Shown here: positions 45,699 to 54,494 of the stretch, piece after piece
Position numbering within the stretch: position 1 is the first letter of the stretch
Layout: every line of letters begins with the position of its first letter
Assembly: GCA_016218825.1 (NCBI GenBank)
Contig: JACRCV010000069.1
Coordinates: 1 to 64,000 of the forward strand
Source of the DNA: Deltaproteobacteria bacterium
Lineage (GTDB): Bacteria > Myxococcota > XYA12-FULL-58-9
Direction of reading: 5' to 3'
DNA length: 64,000 bases
Program-made: the position numbers and the translations under genes
The notes under the pieces: generated by a model
Databases searched by the model: none
What the model was told of the DNA's origin: nothing
What the model saw: only the letters and a program-made list of their open reading frames with translations

Positions 45699-45723
45699 GG
45701 GGGTGCTTTCTCGCGCGCGGCGA

Positions 45724-46698
45724 TCACGGGGTGGGCGTCTCGGGGGCCGGGGGTGGCGACGGCTTGTCGGCGGTGTGGGTCTCTTTGGAGACCTCGTAGA
45801 ACACCGCGAGGATCTTCGGCGAGGTCAGGATGGGGTCGAGGCTCGCCTTGGAGTCGAGCTCGAGCCACTTGCGGAAGTAGTCGCGGGCGCCGTTTTGGTC
45901 ACCGTAGGCGATGGCGCAGAACCCGAGGTGCTTGAAGAGCAGGGTGCGGTCGGCGCCTATCACCTTGTTCTCCTCGAGGAGGTTGTCGAGCGCGGTGCAG
46001 GCGTCCTCGTAGTTCCCCTCGACGTAGGCCGCGATCGCGGCGTCGAGGCGGGGGCGGGCCTCGATGCCGACGGCTTCGAGCGCCGGTGACACCACCGGCT
46101 CGGGCTCGCCGCTGGAGGTCGAGCTCGAGGCGATCGGGGCGTTGTAGCGCCGCTTGCGCAGATCGAGGGTCGCGGGGTCGAAGACCGGCACCTGGAGCCT
46201 CTGCCCGGGCTTCAAGGTGTCGGCGTCGTTGTACTCCTTCAACAGCGAGGCGTACTTCGTGGTCCGATAGTAGCGGCGCGACACCTGCGCCAAGGTGTCG
46301 CTCGCGGTGACGGTGTGGGTCAGGTGGAAGGGCATCAACAGCTCGCGGCCGATCTCGAGCTCGGCGGCGTCCTTGATGTTGTTGAAGCGCATGATCGCGG
46401 TGTAGCGCGCCTGGTCCCCCATGAACTTCTTCGCCAGGTTGGTGAGCGAGTCGCCGCGGCGCACCGTGTACATCCACGATCCGGGGATCACCACGCGGCG
46501 GCCGACGAGGGTCTCTTTGCCGGTGAGGCCGTTGCGCCCCTGGATGTACACCGCCTTCCAGCTCGCACCGTAGTAGTTCTTCGCCACGGTCTCCAGGGTC
46601 TCGTTGTCGCCGACCTTGTGGGTGATCTCGGCGGCGCGCCCGAGGCCGGCAGCCGCGAGGATCGCCAGCACCACGATCGGCAGGCGGGCGTGGCTCAT
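45724..46698 (-). CDS. LysM-repeat envelope protein
   Basis: 324 residues from ATG 46698, which overlaps the kinase stop (ATGA). Signal peptide 1-22 (VVLAILAAAGLGRA). Three LysM-like modules follow: HKVGDNETLETVAKNYYG, YTVRRGDSLTNLAKKFMG, HTVTASDTLAQVSRRYYR, the last followed by LKPGQRLQVPVF. After a Ser-rich linker, residues 210-310 are TPR-like (YVEGNYEDACTALDNLLEENKV; YGDQNGARDYFRKWLELD). It should bind peptidoglycan. Pairing with a kinase suggests cell-wall sensing. Confidence 0.82.
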   Translation of the reverse strand: MSHARLPIVVLAILAAAGLGRAAEITHKVGDNETLETVAKNYYGASWKAVYIQGRNGLTGKETLVGRRVVIPGSWMYTVRRGDSLTNLAKKFMGDQARYTAIMRFNNIKDAAELEIGRELLMPFHLTHTVTASDTLAQVSRRYYRTTKYASLLKEYNDADTLKPGQRLQVPVFDPATLDLRKRRYNAPIASSSTSSGEPEPVVSPALEAVGIEARPRLDAAIAAYVEGNYEDACTALDNLLEENKVIGADRTLLFKHLGFCAIAYGDQNGARDYFRKWLELDSKASLDPILTSPKILAVFYEVSKETHTADKPSPPPAPETPTP

Positions 46699-47978
46699 GG
46701 CTGCTTCCTCAGCTCCACCTGGACGCGAGCGGTCTCGCCGCCTTTGACCTCGACGATCTCGGTGCGGTTGCCCAAGAAGCGGTTGCGGAACTCCAGCGTG
46801 TGGCGGCCGGGCGGCAGCGGAATCGGGGCGGCGAACGGCGTGGTGTCGTACAGGTCGCCGTCGACGAAGACCTCGGCCCACGGCACGGCGTGGATGCGGA
46901 CGTAGCCGCGCTCGGCGCCGAGCTGCAAGGTCTCGACCGCGGTCGTGAAGCCGGCGAGCAAGAGCAGCAACAAGAAGTGAAAGGCCAAGAGCGGCCGGAT
47001 GACGACGGCGCGGGCGTCGATCGCGCCGGTGTCGGTGGCAAAGGCGACGCTCGACTTGAGCTCTTCGTCGCGGACGTAGGTCTTGGCCTCGGAGTCGCTG
47101 ATCAGGTTGCGGTTGCGCAGGAAGATCACCAGGCGGCCGTTGTAGTTGATGCGCACCTTGCCGGCGACGAAGTCCTCGAGCTCGCGGCGCAGCGCCTCGG
47201 TGCTCTTGTAGCGGCGGTCGGGGCGTTTCTCCAGGCAGCGGCGGACGATGCCCTGCAGCTTCAGCGGGATGTCGGGGTAGAGGCGGCGCGGCTTCTCGAA
47301 GGGATCGTTCAAGATCCGCTGCAGCACGCTCTTGGTGTCGTCGTCGGCGAACGGCTTTTGCCCGGTGACCATCTGGTAGAGGACGATGCCGAACGAGAAC
47401 AGATCGGAGCGGAAGTCGACCCGCTCGCCCAGGATCTGCTCCGGCGACATGTAGGCCGGGGTGCCGAGCGCGGTGCCGGGGCGCGTCAGGTCGTCGAAGG
47501 CCTCGTCGCGGGCGATGCCGAAGTCCATCAGCTTGATCTCGCCCTGCTTGGTGATCATCAGGTTCGAGGGCTTGAAGTCGCGGTGGACGACGCCGCGGTA
47601 GTGGGCGTACTCGAGGGCGCGCGCCGCTTGCAGCGCGATGATCGCCGCGATGTCGGGCGGCAGGCGGTCGACCTTGGACATCAGATCGTAGAGGTCGATG
47701 CCCTCGACGTACTCCATCGCGATGAACATCGAGTCACCGCGGGTGATGAAGTCGTAGATGTGGACGATGTTCTGGTGCGCGAGCGCCGCGACGCTCTTCG
47801 CCTCGCGCTCGAAGCGGGTGATGATCGACGGGTCGGTGGCGAGCTCGCGGCGGAGCTCCTTGACCGCGACCAGGCGGCCGAGGGACGGCTGCTCGGCTTT
47901 GTACACCACCGCCATGCCGCCGGAGCCGATCTCGCTCAGGACGTTGAAGATGCCGATCTTCTTGCCGGCCTGTGACAT
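46695..47978 (-). CDS. Serine/threonine protein kinase with TM segment and PEGA domain
   Basis: 427 residues; ATG 47978 (12 codons more are open upstream). The kinase domain is residues 10-280: glycine loop IGSGGMAVVYKA, K40, catalytic D134 in VVHRDFKPSN, DFGIARD and APE-equivalent MSPEQ. A single TM helix lies around 328-350 (LLAFHFLLLLLLAGF), followed by an extracytoplasmic PEGA domain (VRIHAVPWAEVFVDGDLYDTTPFAAPIPLPPGRHTLEFRN). It is a Hanks-type kinase like those abundant in Myxococcota. It could phosphorylate ligands for FHA proteins such as the sigma-54 activator in this window; that is a guess. First gene of the four-gene operon. Confidence 0.93.
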   Translation of the reverse strand: MSQAGKKIGIFNVLSEIGSGGMAVVYKAEQPSLGRLVAVKELRRELATDPSIITRFEREAKSVAALAHQNIVHIYDFITRGDSMFIAMEYVEGIDLYDLMSKVDRLPPDIAAIIALQAARALEYAHYRGVVHRDFKPSNLMITKQGEIKLMDFGIARDEAFDDLTRPGTALGTPAYMSPEQILGERVDFRSDLFSFGIVLYQMVTGQKPFADDDTKSVLQRILNDPFEKPRRLYPDIPLKLQGIVRRCLEKRPDRRYKSTEALRRELEDFVAGKVRINYNGRLVIFLRNRNLISDSEAKTYVRDEELKSSVAFATDTGAIDARAVVIRPLLAFHFLLLLLLAGFTTAVETLQLGAERGYVRIHAVPWAEVFVDGDLYDTTPFAAPIPLPPGRHTLEFRNRFLGNRTEIVEVKGGETARVQVELRKQP

Positions 47979-48082
47979 CGGCCGAACGTTATGCCAAGCG
48001 ATGCACCGGTTCAACGGTTGTCGGCGGGACCGCCTATTGCGGCGCTTGGCAACGGCTACCGTTGCGTCTTACTTTAGGCCCC

Positions 48083-49036
48083 ATGTCGAGCGTTACCGAA
48101 CAGAGGGCCCCCACGGGCGACGCGATCGTCTGCCGCGGCCTGGTGAAGCGCTACGCCGACGTCGTCGCGGTCGCCGGCATCGACCTGAACGTGCGGCGCG
48201 GCGAGTGCTTCGGGCTCCTCGGTCCGAACGGCGCCGGCAAGACCACGACGATCGAGATCCTCGAAGGGCTGAAGACCCCGGACGAGGGCGAGATCCTGCT
48301 CTTGGGGCGGGCCTGGGGCAAGGGGCGCGACCGCGAGCTCCGCGAGGCGATCGGCATCGCGCTGCAGGAGACCGAGATCGCGGAGCGCCTGACGGTCGAG
48401 GAGATCGTGCGCCTGTTCCGCAGCCTGTATGCCAAGGGCCGCGGCATCGACGAGACCATTCGCCTGGTCGACCTGGAGCCGAAGCGCAAGACCCCGTTCT
48501 TGAAGCTCTCCGGCGGCCAACGGCAGCGGCTGGCGCTCGCTTGTGCGCTCGTCGGCCACCCCGAGATCCTGTTCCTGGACGAGCCGACCACCGGCCTCGA
48601 TCCGCAGGCGCGGCACCGGATGTGGGAGGTGGTGACCGAGTTCAAGGCCAAGGGCGGCACGGTGCTGCTCACGACCCACTACATGGACGAGGCCGCCCGG
48701 CTCTGCGACCGCCTGGCGATCATCGACCACGGCAAGATCATCGCCGCGGGCACGCCGAAGGCGCTGGTGGCCGATCTGCAGGCCGATCAGATCATCGAGT
48801 TCGAGCCCACCGCGGCGTTCGCTGCCGACGGCCTCGCGACCTTGCCGGGGGTGCACGCCGCCTCGCGCAAGGACGGTCACTACGTGTTGCGGGTGCAGCG
48901 CATGGGGCTGGCGTTGCCGGCGTTGTTGGCTGCGGTGGAGAAGGGCGGCGCCGGCATCAAGGCGCTCGCGACCCACGAGCCGACGCTCGAGGACGTCTTC
49001 GTCCACCTCACCGGCAGGGCGCTGCGCGATGACTGA
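48083..49036 (+). CDS. ABC transporter ATP-binding protein
   Basis: 317 residues. Walker A GPNGAGKTT, Q-loop, ABC signature LSGGQRQRL, Walker B ILFLDEPTTGLD, switch His in LLTTHYMDEA. The C-terminal 90 residues (ALVADLQADQIIEFEPTAAF...LEDVFVHLTGRALR) are the DrrA/NodI-type extension. It powers an ABC-2-type exporter whose permease gene overlaps its end by 8 nt. It is divergent from the kinase operon. Substrate unknown; drug, lipid or polysaccharide export are family possibilities. Confidence 0.93.
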   Translation: MSSVTEQRAPTGDAIVCRGLVKRYADVVAVAGIDLNVRRGECFGLLGPNGAGKTTTIEILEGLKTPDEGEILLLGRAWGKGRDRELREAIGIALQETEIAERLTVEEIVRLFRSLYAKGRGIDETIRLVDLEPKRKTPFLKLSGGQRQRLALACALVGHPEILFLDEPTTGLDPQARHRMWEVVTEFKAKGGTVLLTTHYMDEAARLCDRLAIIDHGKIIAAGTPKALVADLQADQIIEFEPTAAFAADGLATLPGVHAASRKDGHYVLRVQRMGLALPALLAAVEKGGAGIKALATHEPTLEDVFVHLTGRALRDD

Positions 49037-50072
49037 GACCCGAGCGGCGCTGACCGAGATGACGCTGGCGCGGATGAAGGAGTTCTACCGCGAGCCGGGG
49101 GCGGTGTTCTGGGCCTTCGGTTTTCCGGTGCTCCTCGCGGTGGCGCTCGGCATCGCGTTTCGCAACCGGCCGCCGGATCCGGCACGGGTCGGAGTCGCGA
49201 CCGCCTCCGACGTCCTGTGGCTGCAGGCGGCGCTCGCGACCCCCGAGATCAAGGTGGTGCTCACCGGCACCCCGGCCGAGGTCGAGGCCGCGGCTCGCGA
49301 GGGCAAGGTCGATCTCGTGGTCAGCGTCGCGGCGGGGCGGGCGCTGTCCTACCGTTATGATGCCGACAACTCCGCCGGGCATCTGGCGCGCCTGGTGGTC
49401 GACAACGCGTTGCAGCGCGCCGCGGGGCGCCTCGACGCGCTCGAGAGCGCCGATCAGACGGTGCACGAGCCCGGGTCGCGCTACATCGACTACCTGATGC
49501 CGGGGATCATCGGCATGAACGTGATGGGCAGCAGCATGTGGGGCATCGGCTACACCATCGTCTGGGAGCGCAAGAAGCGCCTCCTCAAGCGGTTGGTGGC
49601 GACGCCGATGCGGCGCTCGAGCTACCTGCTGTCGTACCTGTTGTCGCGCTTGATCTTCCTGATCGTGGAGGTCGCGGCGCTGTTGCTGTTCGCCTACTTC
49701 GTCTTCGACGTCACCATCCAGGGCTCGCTCTTCGGGGTCGCGGTGGTGGCGCTCTTGGGCCTGTTGGGGTTCTCGGGCCTGTCGCTGCTCGTCGCCTCGC
49801 GGGTGCAGAGCATCGAGGCGGTGACCGGGTGGATGAACCTGGCGATGCTGCCGATGTGGTTGTTGTCGGGGAGCTTCTTCTCCTACGAGCGCTTCCCGGA
49901 GATCATCCATCCACTGGTGCGGCTGTTGCCGCTCACCGCGATCAACGACGGCCTGCGGGCGATCATGAGCCGCGGCGCGGCGCTTTCGGCGGTGGTCCCG
50001 GAGATGGTGGTGTTGGCGCTGTGGGCGGTGTTGTCCTTCTTGGTGGCGTTGAAGATCTTCCGCTGGGAGTAG
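49029..50072 (+). CDS. ABC-2-type exporter permease
   Basis: 347 residues. One N-terminal membrane segment (WAFGFPVLLAVALGIAF) is followed by an extracytoplasmic loop of about 110 residues. Five or six membrane helices then end in a C-terminal helix, with the ABC-2 pattern YLMPGIIGMNVMGSSMWGIG and LSGSFFSYERFPEIIHPLVRLLPLTAIND. It overlaps its ATPase gene by 8 nt and precedes ymdB by 15 nt. Together with the ATPase it makes a homodimeric exporter. Confidence 0.9.
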   Translation: MTETRAALTEMTLARMKEFYREPGAVFWAFGFPVLLAVALGIAFRNRPPDPARVGVATASDVLWLQAALATPEIKVVLTGTPAEVEAAAREGKVDLVVSVAAGRALSYRYDADNSAGHLARLVVDNALQRAAGRLDALESADQTVHEPGSRYIDYLMPGIIGMNVMGSSMWGIGYTIVWERKKRLLKRLVATPMRRSSYLLSYLLSRLIFLIVEVAALLLFAYFVFDVTIQGSLFGVAVVALLGLLGFSGLSLLVASRVQSIEAVTGWMNLAMLPMWLLSGSFFSYERFPEIIHPLVRLLPLTAINDGLRAIMSRGAALSAVVPEMVVLALWAVLSFLVALKIFRWE

Positions 50073-50087
50073 CGAGAGGGAGCGGCG

Positions 50088-50867
50088 ATGCGCTTTCTGT
50101 ACGTCGGTGACGTGGTCGGCAAGCCCGGGCGCAACGCGCTCTTGGCGCTGTTGCCCAAGCTGAAGCGCGAGCGCCAGCTCGACGCGGTGGTGGCGAACGG
50201 CGAGAACGCCGCCGGCGGCAAGGGCCTGACCCCGGAGCTCGCCGACGAGATGCTCACGGCCGGCATCGACGTGGTCGTGACCGGCAACCACGTGTGGCAG
50301 TACCGCGAGCTGAAGAGCTACCTGGAGCACGAGCCGCGGGTGCTGCGTCCCGGCAACTATCCTCGCGCCCCCGGGCACGGCAGCTTCGTGCTGACGCTCG
50401 CCGACGGCCGCCGCCTCGGGGTCCTGCAGGTCGAGGGGCGGGTGTTCATGCGCAACCTCGAGTGCCCGTTCTTGACCCTGGAGCGCGAGCTGTCGCGGCT
50501 CGGGCCGACGAACGCCATCCTCGTCGACGTGCACGCCGAGGCGACGAGCGAGAAGCAGGCGATCGGCTGGTACTTCGCCGGCAAGGTCTCGGCGGTGATC
50601 GGCAGCCACACCCACGTGCAGACCGCCGACGAGCGCATCCTCCCGGGCGGCACCGCCTTCTTGACCGACGTCGGCATGACCGGGCCCTACGACTCGGTGA
50701 TCGGCATGCACAAGGACGCGGCGATCGAGCGCTTCCTCACCCAGCGCACCCACGGCCACGAGGTGGCGACCGGCGACGCGCGGCTGTGCGCGGTCCAGAT
50801 CGACGTCGACGACGCGAACGGCAAGGCAGAGCGCATCGAGCGCCTGCAGCTCGCCTGGCCCGGCTGA
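50088..50867 (+). CDS. ymdB: YmdB/TIGR00282-family metallophosphoesterase (cyclic-nucleotide phosphodiesterase)
   Basis: 259 residues. Dinuclear metal motifs are FLYVGDVVGKPGR, VVANGENAAGGKGLT, VVTGNHVWQYRE, VDVHAEATSEKQ and IGSHTHVQTAD, in the order and spacing of the YmdB family (2',3'-cyclic-nucleotide phosphodiesterases). Last gene of the exporter operon. Downstream of the stop is GGCGTTCGGCGCTC and a partial copy of the second-hairpin module of the dispersed element (CCCCGGGTGGGG core at 50884-50901). Confidence 0.92.
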   Translation: MRFLYVGDVVGKPGRNALLALLPKLKRERQLDAVVANGENAAGGKGLTPELADEMLTAGIDVVVTGNHVWQYRELKSYLEHEPRVLRPGNYPRAPGHGSFVLTLADGRRLGVLQVEGRVFMRNLECPFLTLERELSRLGPTNAILVDVHAEATSEKQAIGWYFAGKVSAVIGSHTHVQTADERILPGGTAFLTDVGMTGPYDSVIGMHKDAAIERFLTQRTHGHEVATGDARLCAVQIDVDDANGKAERIERLQLAWPG

Positions 50868-50954
50868 GGCGTTCGGCGCTCACCCCCCGGGTGGGGCGGG
50901 CAACATCGGCAAGGCCCGAGAACTCGATCGCCCGGCCCGTGTGGCCGCGCGGCT

Positions 50955-50983
50955 TTGACTTGTGGTGCCGTGCCGGATAGAAC
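50955..50983 (+). promoter_or_regulatory. Sigma-70-type promoter for the EF-G-like gene
   Basis: TTGACT at 50955-50960, 17-nt spacer, TAGAAC at 50978-50983, about 57 nt before the ATG at 51040, which is preceded by GGTAGGAGA. This context (GCGCGGC then CTTGTGG) is shared with the promoter of the carboxylase operon. Confidence 0.55.
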
Positions 50984-51039
50984 CACCCTTTCGCGGCGGC
51001 CTAGAGCCGCTTGATCCTCAGGACGGTAGGAGACCTCTC

Positions 51040-53133
51040 ATGAAGAGCTATACCACCGCTGAAATCCGCAACGTCGCCCTGATCGGGGCCAAGGGCTCGG
51101 GCAAGACCTCGCTCGCCGAGGCGATGTTGTTCTCGGCCAAGATGATCTCGCGGCTCGGCAAGGTCCAGGACGGCAACACCGCCCTCGACTTCGAGCCCGA
51201 GGAGCACAAGCGCGTCGCCTCGGTGCAGGCGAAGGCCGCGTGGCTCGAGTGGAAGAAGCACAAGGTCAACGTCCTCGACACCCCCGGAGACCCGATCTTC
51301 ACCGTCGAGGCCAACAACTGCATCCGCGTCGTCGACGGCCTGGCGGTGGTGGTGAGCGCCACCGACGGCATCGAGCCGCAGGCGCAGAAGCTGTTCAACA
51401 CCGGCAAGGGCCTCGCCGCCTGCGTGGTCATCAACAAGCTCGGCCGCGAGCGCGCCGACTTCCAGCGCACCCTGGCGCAGGTCAAGGAGCGCCTGACCTC
51501 GAGCGCGGTGCCGGTGACCTTGCCGATCGGCCAGGAAGACAAGTTCAAGGGCGTCGTCGACCTGATCAACATGAAGGCCAAGCTCTACAACAAGGAGAGC
51601 GCCGACCAACCCAAGGTCGAAGAGATCCCCGCCGACCTGAAGGACGAGGCCCAGCAGGCCCGCGCCGCGCTGTTCGAGGAGATCGCCGGCACCAACGAGA
51701 AGCTGATGGAGAAGTACCTCGAGAGCGGCGAGCTCTCCGAGGACGAGGCCAAGGCCGGACTGCAGGCCGCGGTGGCCGCCGGGACGCTGGTGCCGGTGTT
51801 CGCCGCCGACGGCGCCTGGAACGTCGGCACCGCCGAGGTCCTCGACTTCCTGGTGTTCGGCTTCCCGTCCCCCGACAAGGGTCGGCCGGTGACGATGGTG
51901 AACGCCCAGGGCGAAGAGTCGGAGCTCCACCGCAAGGCCGACGGCGACGTGGTGATGTTGGTGTTCAAGACCATCGTCGACCAGCTCTCCGGCAAGCTGA
52001 CGCTGGCGCGGGTGTTCTCCGGCCGGGTCACGAAGGAGACCGCGGCGCAGAACGTCAACCGCAAGGCCTCCGAGCGCCTCGGCAACCTGCAGCGCATCAT
52101 CGGCAAGAAGATCGAGACCTGTGACGACGCCGCGATGGGCGACATCGTCGCGGTCGCCAAGCTCAAAGAGACCCTGACCGGCGACACCTTGGTCTCCGGC
52201 AGCCAGCAGCTCACCGTCAAGCTCCCGGCGGCGCCGCCGCCGCAGATCAGCTATCGCTTGATCCCGCGCAACAAGGGCGACGACGACAAGATCGGCCAGG
52301 CGATCGCGCGCCTGCGCGACGAGGATCCGACCTTGGTGGTGGGCCACGACGAGATCACCAAGGAGCTGATGCTCTCCGGCTTCGGGGTCGCGCACATCGA
52401 CGTCGCGATCGAGAAGATGGAGCGCAAGTACGGCGTCAAGGTCGACCGCGCGGTGCCGAACGTCCCGTACCGCGAGACCGTGCACAAGGCGGTGCAGAAC
52501 GTCGAAGGCAAGCACAAGAAACAGTCGGGCGGCCGCGGCCAGTTCGGCGTGTGCTATATCAACGTCAAGCCGTTGCCGCGCAGCTCCGGCTACCAGTTCG
52601 TCAACTCGATCTTCGGCGGCTCGGTGCCGCGGCAGTACATCCCGGCGATCGACAAGGGCGTCCAGGAGGCGATCGCGCGCGGCATCATCGCCGGCTACCC
52701 GGTGGTGGACATCGAGGTCGAGCTGATCGACGGCAAGTACCACGACGTCGACAGCTCCGAGATGGCGTTCAAGATCGCGGGCTCGAAGGGCATCCAGGCG
52801 GCGGCCAAGTCCGCCGGGATGATCATCCTCGAGCCGGTGATGGCGGTCGAGATCGAGGTGCCGGAAGAGAGCATGGGCGACATCATGGGCGACATCTCCA
52901 GCCGCCGCGGCCGGGTCCTCGGCATGGAGACACAAGGAGGCGTCAGCGTCGTCAAGGCGCAGGTGCCGATGTCGGAGATGCTGTCCTACGCCCCGGATCT
53001 GGGCTCGATGACCGGCGGCCGCGGCTCGTTCACGATGAGCCAGAGCCACTACGATCCGGTGCCGGCGCACCTGATGGACAAGATCATCGCCAACTCGCCG
53101 AACAAGCCGGCGGCGGCGGCCGAAGAAGAGTAG
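51040..53133 (+). CDS. EF-G-like GTPase paralog with degenerate G-motifs
   Basis: 697 residues with the full EF-G domain order (G domain 1-270, II about 300-395, III about 420-495, IV about 495-620, V to 690). It belongs to the FusA2-like paralog group, not the main elongation factor. The P-loop is GAKGSGKT (16-23). Two normally invariant sites are changed: G3 reads DTPGD (80-84), so the catalytic His of DTPGH is gone, and G4 reads NKLG (132-135) in place of NKxD, losing the guanine-specificity Asp. The rest of the switch region (RVASVQAKAAW) is also divergent. Domains IV and V look intact (GGRGQFGVCYINVKPL). GTP binding or hydrolysis may be lost or altered. Confidence 0.9.
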   Translation: MKSYTTAEIRNVALIGAKGSGKTSLAEAMLFSAKMISRLGKVQDGNTALDFEPEEHKRVASVQAKAAWLEWKKHKVNVLDTPGDPIFTVEANNCIRVVDGLAVVVSATDGIEPQAQKLFNTGKGLAACVVINKLGRERADFQRTLAQVKERLTSSAVPVTLPIGQEDKFKGVVDLINMKAKLYNKESADQPKVEEIPADLKDEAQQARAALFEEIAGTNEKLMEKYLESGELSEDEAKAGLQAAVAAGTLVPVFAADGAWNVGTAEVLDFLVFGFPSPDKGRPVTMVNAQGEESELHRKADGDVVMLVFKTIVDQLSGKLTLARVFSGRVTKETAAQNVNRKASERLGNLQRIIGKKIETCDDAAMGDIVAVAKLKETLTGDTLVSGSQQLTVKLPAAPPPQISYRLIPRNKGDDDKIGQAIARLRDEDPTLVVGHDEITKELMLSGFGVAHIDVAIEKMERKYGVKVDRAVPNVPYRETVHKAVQNVEGKHKKQSGGRGQFGVCYINVKPLPRSSGYQFVNSIFGGSVPRQYIPAIDKGVQEAIARGIIAGYPVVDIEVELIDGKYHDVDSSEMAFKIAGSKGIQAAAKSAGMIILEPVMAVEIEVPEESMGDIMGDISSRRGRVLGMETQGGVSVVKAQVPMSEMLSYAPDLGSMTGGRGSFTMSQSHYDPVPAHLMDKIIANSPNKPAAAAEEE

Positions 53134-53163
53134 CGGCGCAGCTCTACCTCTTTTGGGGTTTCT

Positions 53164-53257
53164 ATTGAGTCCCGCGCGGCCGTGGCGGCCGCGCTCCCCA
53201 CCCCCACCCTTGAATGTTTCCGGGCCGCGCCGGATCCCGCCCCCGGGTGGGGCGGGC
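53164..53257 (+). repeat. Dispersed two-hairpin 3' element, copy F
   Basis: Behind the EF-G-like stop (30 nt). Start reads ATTGAGTCCC; first stem 53174-53182 with 53186-53194 is a perfect 9 bp although nearly every base differs from copy A, the clearest structure-over-sequence case. Second hairpin 53236-53243 with 53249-53256 (8 bp, loop CGGGT). Faces copy G across the convergent intergenic region. Confidence 0.88.
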
Positions 53258-53309
53258 ACGGTGGTCGCTCCATCGCGCAAACGGTTCAGCGCACTTGCGT
53301 GGAGCGGCG

Positions 53310-53388
53310 CCCCTCGCCCCACCCGGGGGCGAGGGGTTGGGCGAGGGGGGGTGGGGAGCGCCGCGGCAGCCGCGGCGCGGGAATCAAA
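53310..53388 (-). repeat. Dispersed two-hairpin 3' element, copy G
   Basis: On the minus strand behind ndk (19 nt from its stop). First stem 53358-53367 with 53369-53378 (perfect 10 bp); second 53310-53320 with 53326-53336 (perfect 11 bp). With copy F it forms an inverted pair between convergent genes, each gene having its own element in the same relative orientation. Confidence 0.93.
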
Positions 53389-53407
53389 GGCACCTGCAGA
53401 GAGTGCC

Positions 53408-53839
53408 TCAGCGCCGCGCGTAGTCCTGCAGCTCCAGGCCGCTGAAGAAGTGGCTGATCTCGACCTTGGCGTTGTCGAGCGAGTCGGAGCCGTGGCTGGC
53501 GTTCTTCTCGATCGACTCGCCGAAGTCCTTGCGGATGGTGCCGGGGGCGGCCTTGCCCGGATCGGTCGCGCCCATCACGTCGCGGTGGCGCTTCACCGCG
53601 TCCTCGCCCTCGAGGACGCTCACCACCACCGGGCCGCTCACCATGAAGTCGACGAGCGACTTGAAGAACGGCCGCTCCTTGTGCACCGCGTAGAACTCCA
53701 TCGCCTTCGGGCGCGACAGCCACACCATCTTGGTGGCCACGATCTTGAGGTGGTTGTCCTCGAAGCGGGCCAAGATCTTGCCGACGAGGCCGCGCTCGAC
53801 GGCGTTGGGTTTGATGATGGAAAGGGTGCGCTCGAGCAT
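53408..53839 (-). CDS. ndk: Nucleoside diphosphate kinase
   Basis: 143 residues from ATG 53839 (an ATG two codons upstream is equally possible). [17 protein letters not shown] start, and active-site His in NASHGSDS (the phospho-His motif NxxHGSD). All family motifs are present and the length is standard. It balances NTP and dNTP pools. Apparently a single-gene unit; the next gene upstream on its strand is a lipoprotein gene 60 nt away. Confidence 0.97.
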   Translation of the reverse strand: MLERTLSIIKPNAVERGLVGKILARFEDNHLKIVATKMVWLSRPKAMEFYAVHKERPFFKSLVDFMVSGPVVVSVLEGEDAVKRHRDVMGATDPGKAAPGTIRKDFGESIEKNASHGSDSLDNAKVEISHFFSGLELQDYARR

Positions 53840-53900
53840 GGTCATTCTTGCCTTGTTGGAGGGAGGGTCAAACGCGGATCCGATCGTGAGCTCGCTGCGA

Positions 53901-54494
53901 CTACGGCGTCGTCGGGGCGCCGCGGACGCTGACGGCGTCTGGAGAGGCGTAGGTCGGGGTCACCTCTTCGAACAGCGCGCCGACGTCCGGCGCGAAGCGG
54001 CTGTCAGGATAGGTCTGCAGGTACCAGCGCAGCGGCCACTCGCGCTCCGCGGCCGGTCTCGATCGGAGCTGGGTCAACACCGCGACCAACGCCGTGCCTT
54101 CGGCGCCGGCCAACCGCGCCTGGGCCACGAGCTCGGGGGAGGGCTCGCGCACCCGGATCTGTCGGGGCGCCGCCGCCTGCACCGGCTCGCGGCGCTTGAC
54201 GCAGACGGCCTCGGCGTCGACGTCCTCTTCGACCTGCACGCCGACGACGCCGTCGCAGCCCATCAGCGCCGCGCGCCGCAACAGATGCCGATCCAGACGC
54301 TCGCCCGTGGCGATGCCGTCGGCGCGAACCGTGATCACGCCCACCTCTTCGAAGCCTGAGGGCAAGCTTGCCAGCACCGGTGCCCGACCTTCACCACCGC
54401 CGTCGAGGCGCAAGCGCCCGGTGCGCTCCATCGTGGAGTGCACGCAGCCCACACCGAGGGCCAAGCATGAAACCAGCGTCAAGAATCCGCGCAT
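53901..54494 (-). CDS. Putative lipoprotein of unknown function
   Basis: About 197 residues from ATG 54494 (a TTG one codon earlier is open). Lipobox in LALGVGC. Residues 48-95 ([41 protein letters not shown]) resemble the small alpha/beta pattern of YbjQ/RcsF-like proteins, in which a Cys follows the G-x-D motif. The rest is Pro/Ala-rich and may be flexible. No partner can be named. It lies in a pocket of lower GC content than its neighbours. Confidence 0.6.
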   Translation of the reverse strand: MRGFLTLVSCLALGVGCVHSTMERTGRLRLDGGGEGRAPVLASLPSGFEEVGVITVRADGIATGERLDRHLLRRAALMGCDGVVGVQVEEDVDAEAVCVKRREPVQAAAPRQIRVREPSPELVAQARLAGAEGTALVAVLTQLRSRPAAEREWPLRWYLQTYPDSRFAPDVGALFEEVTPTYASPDAVSVRGAPTTP

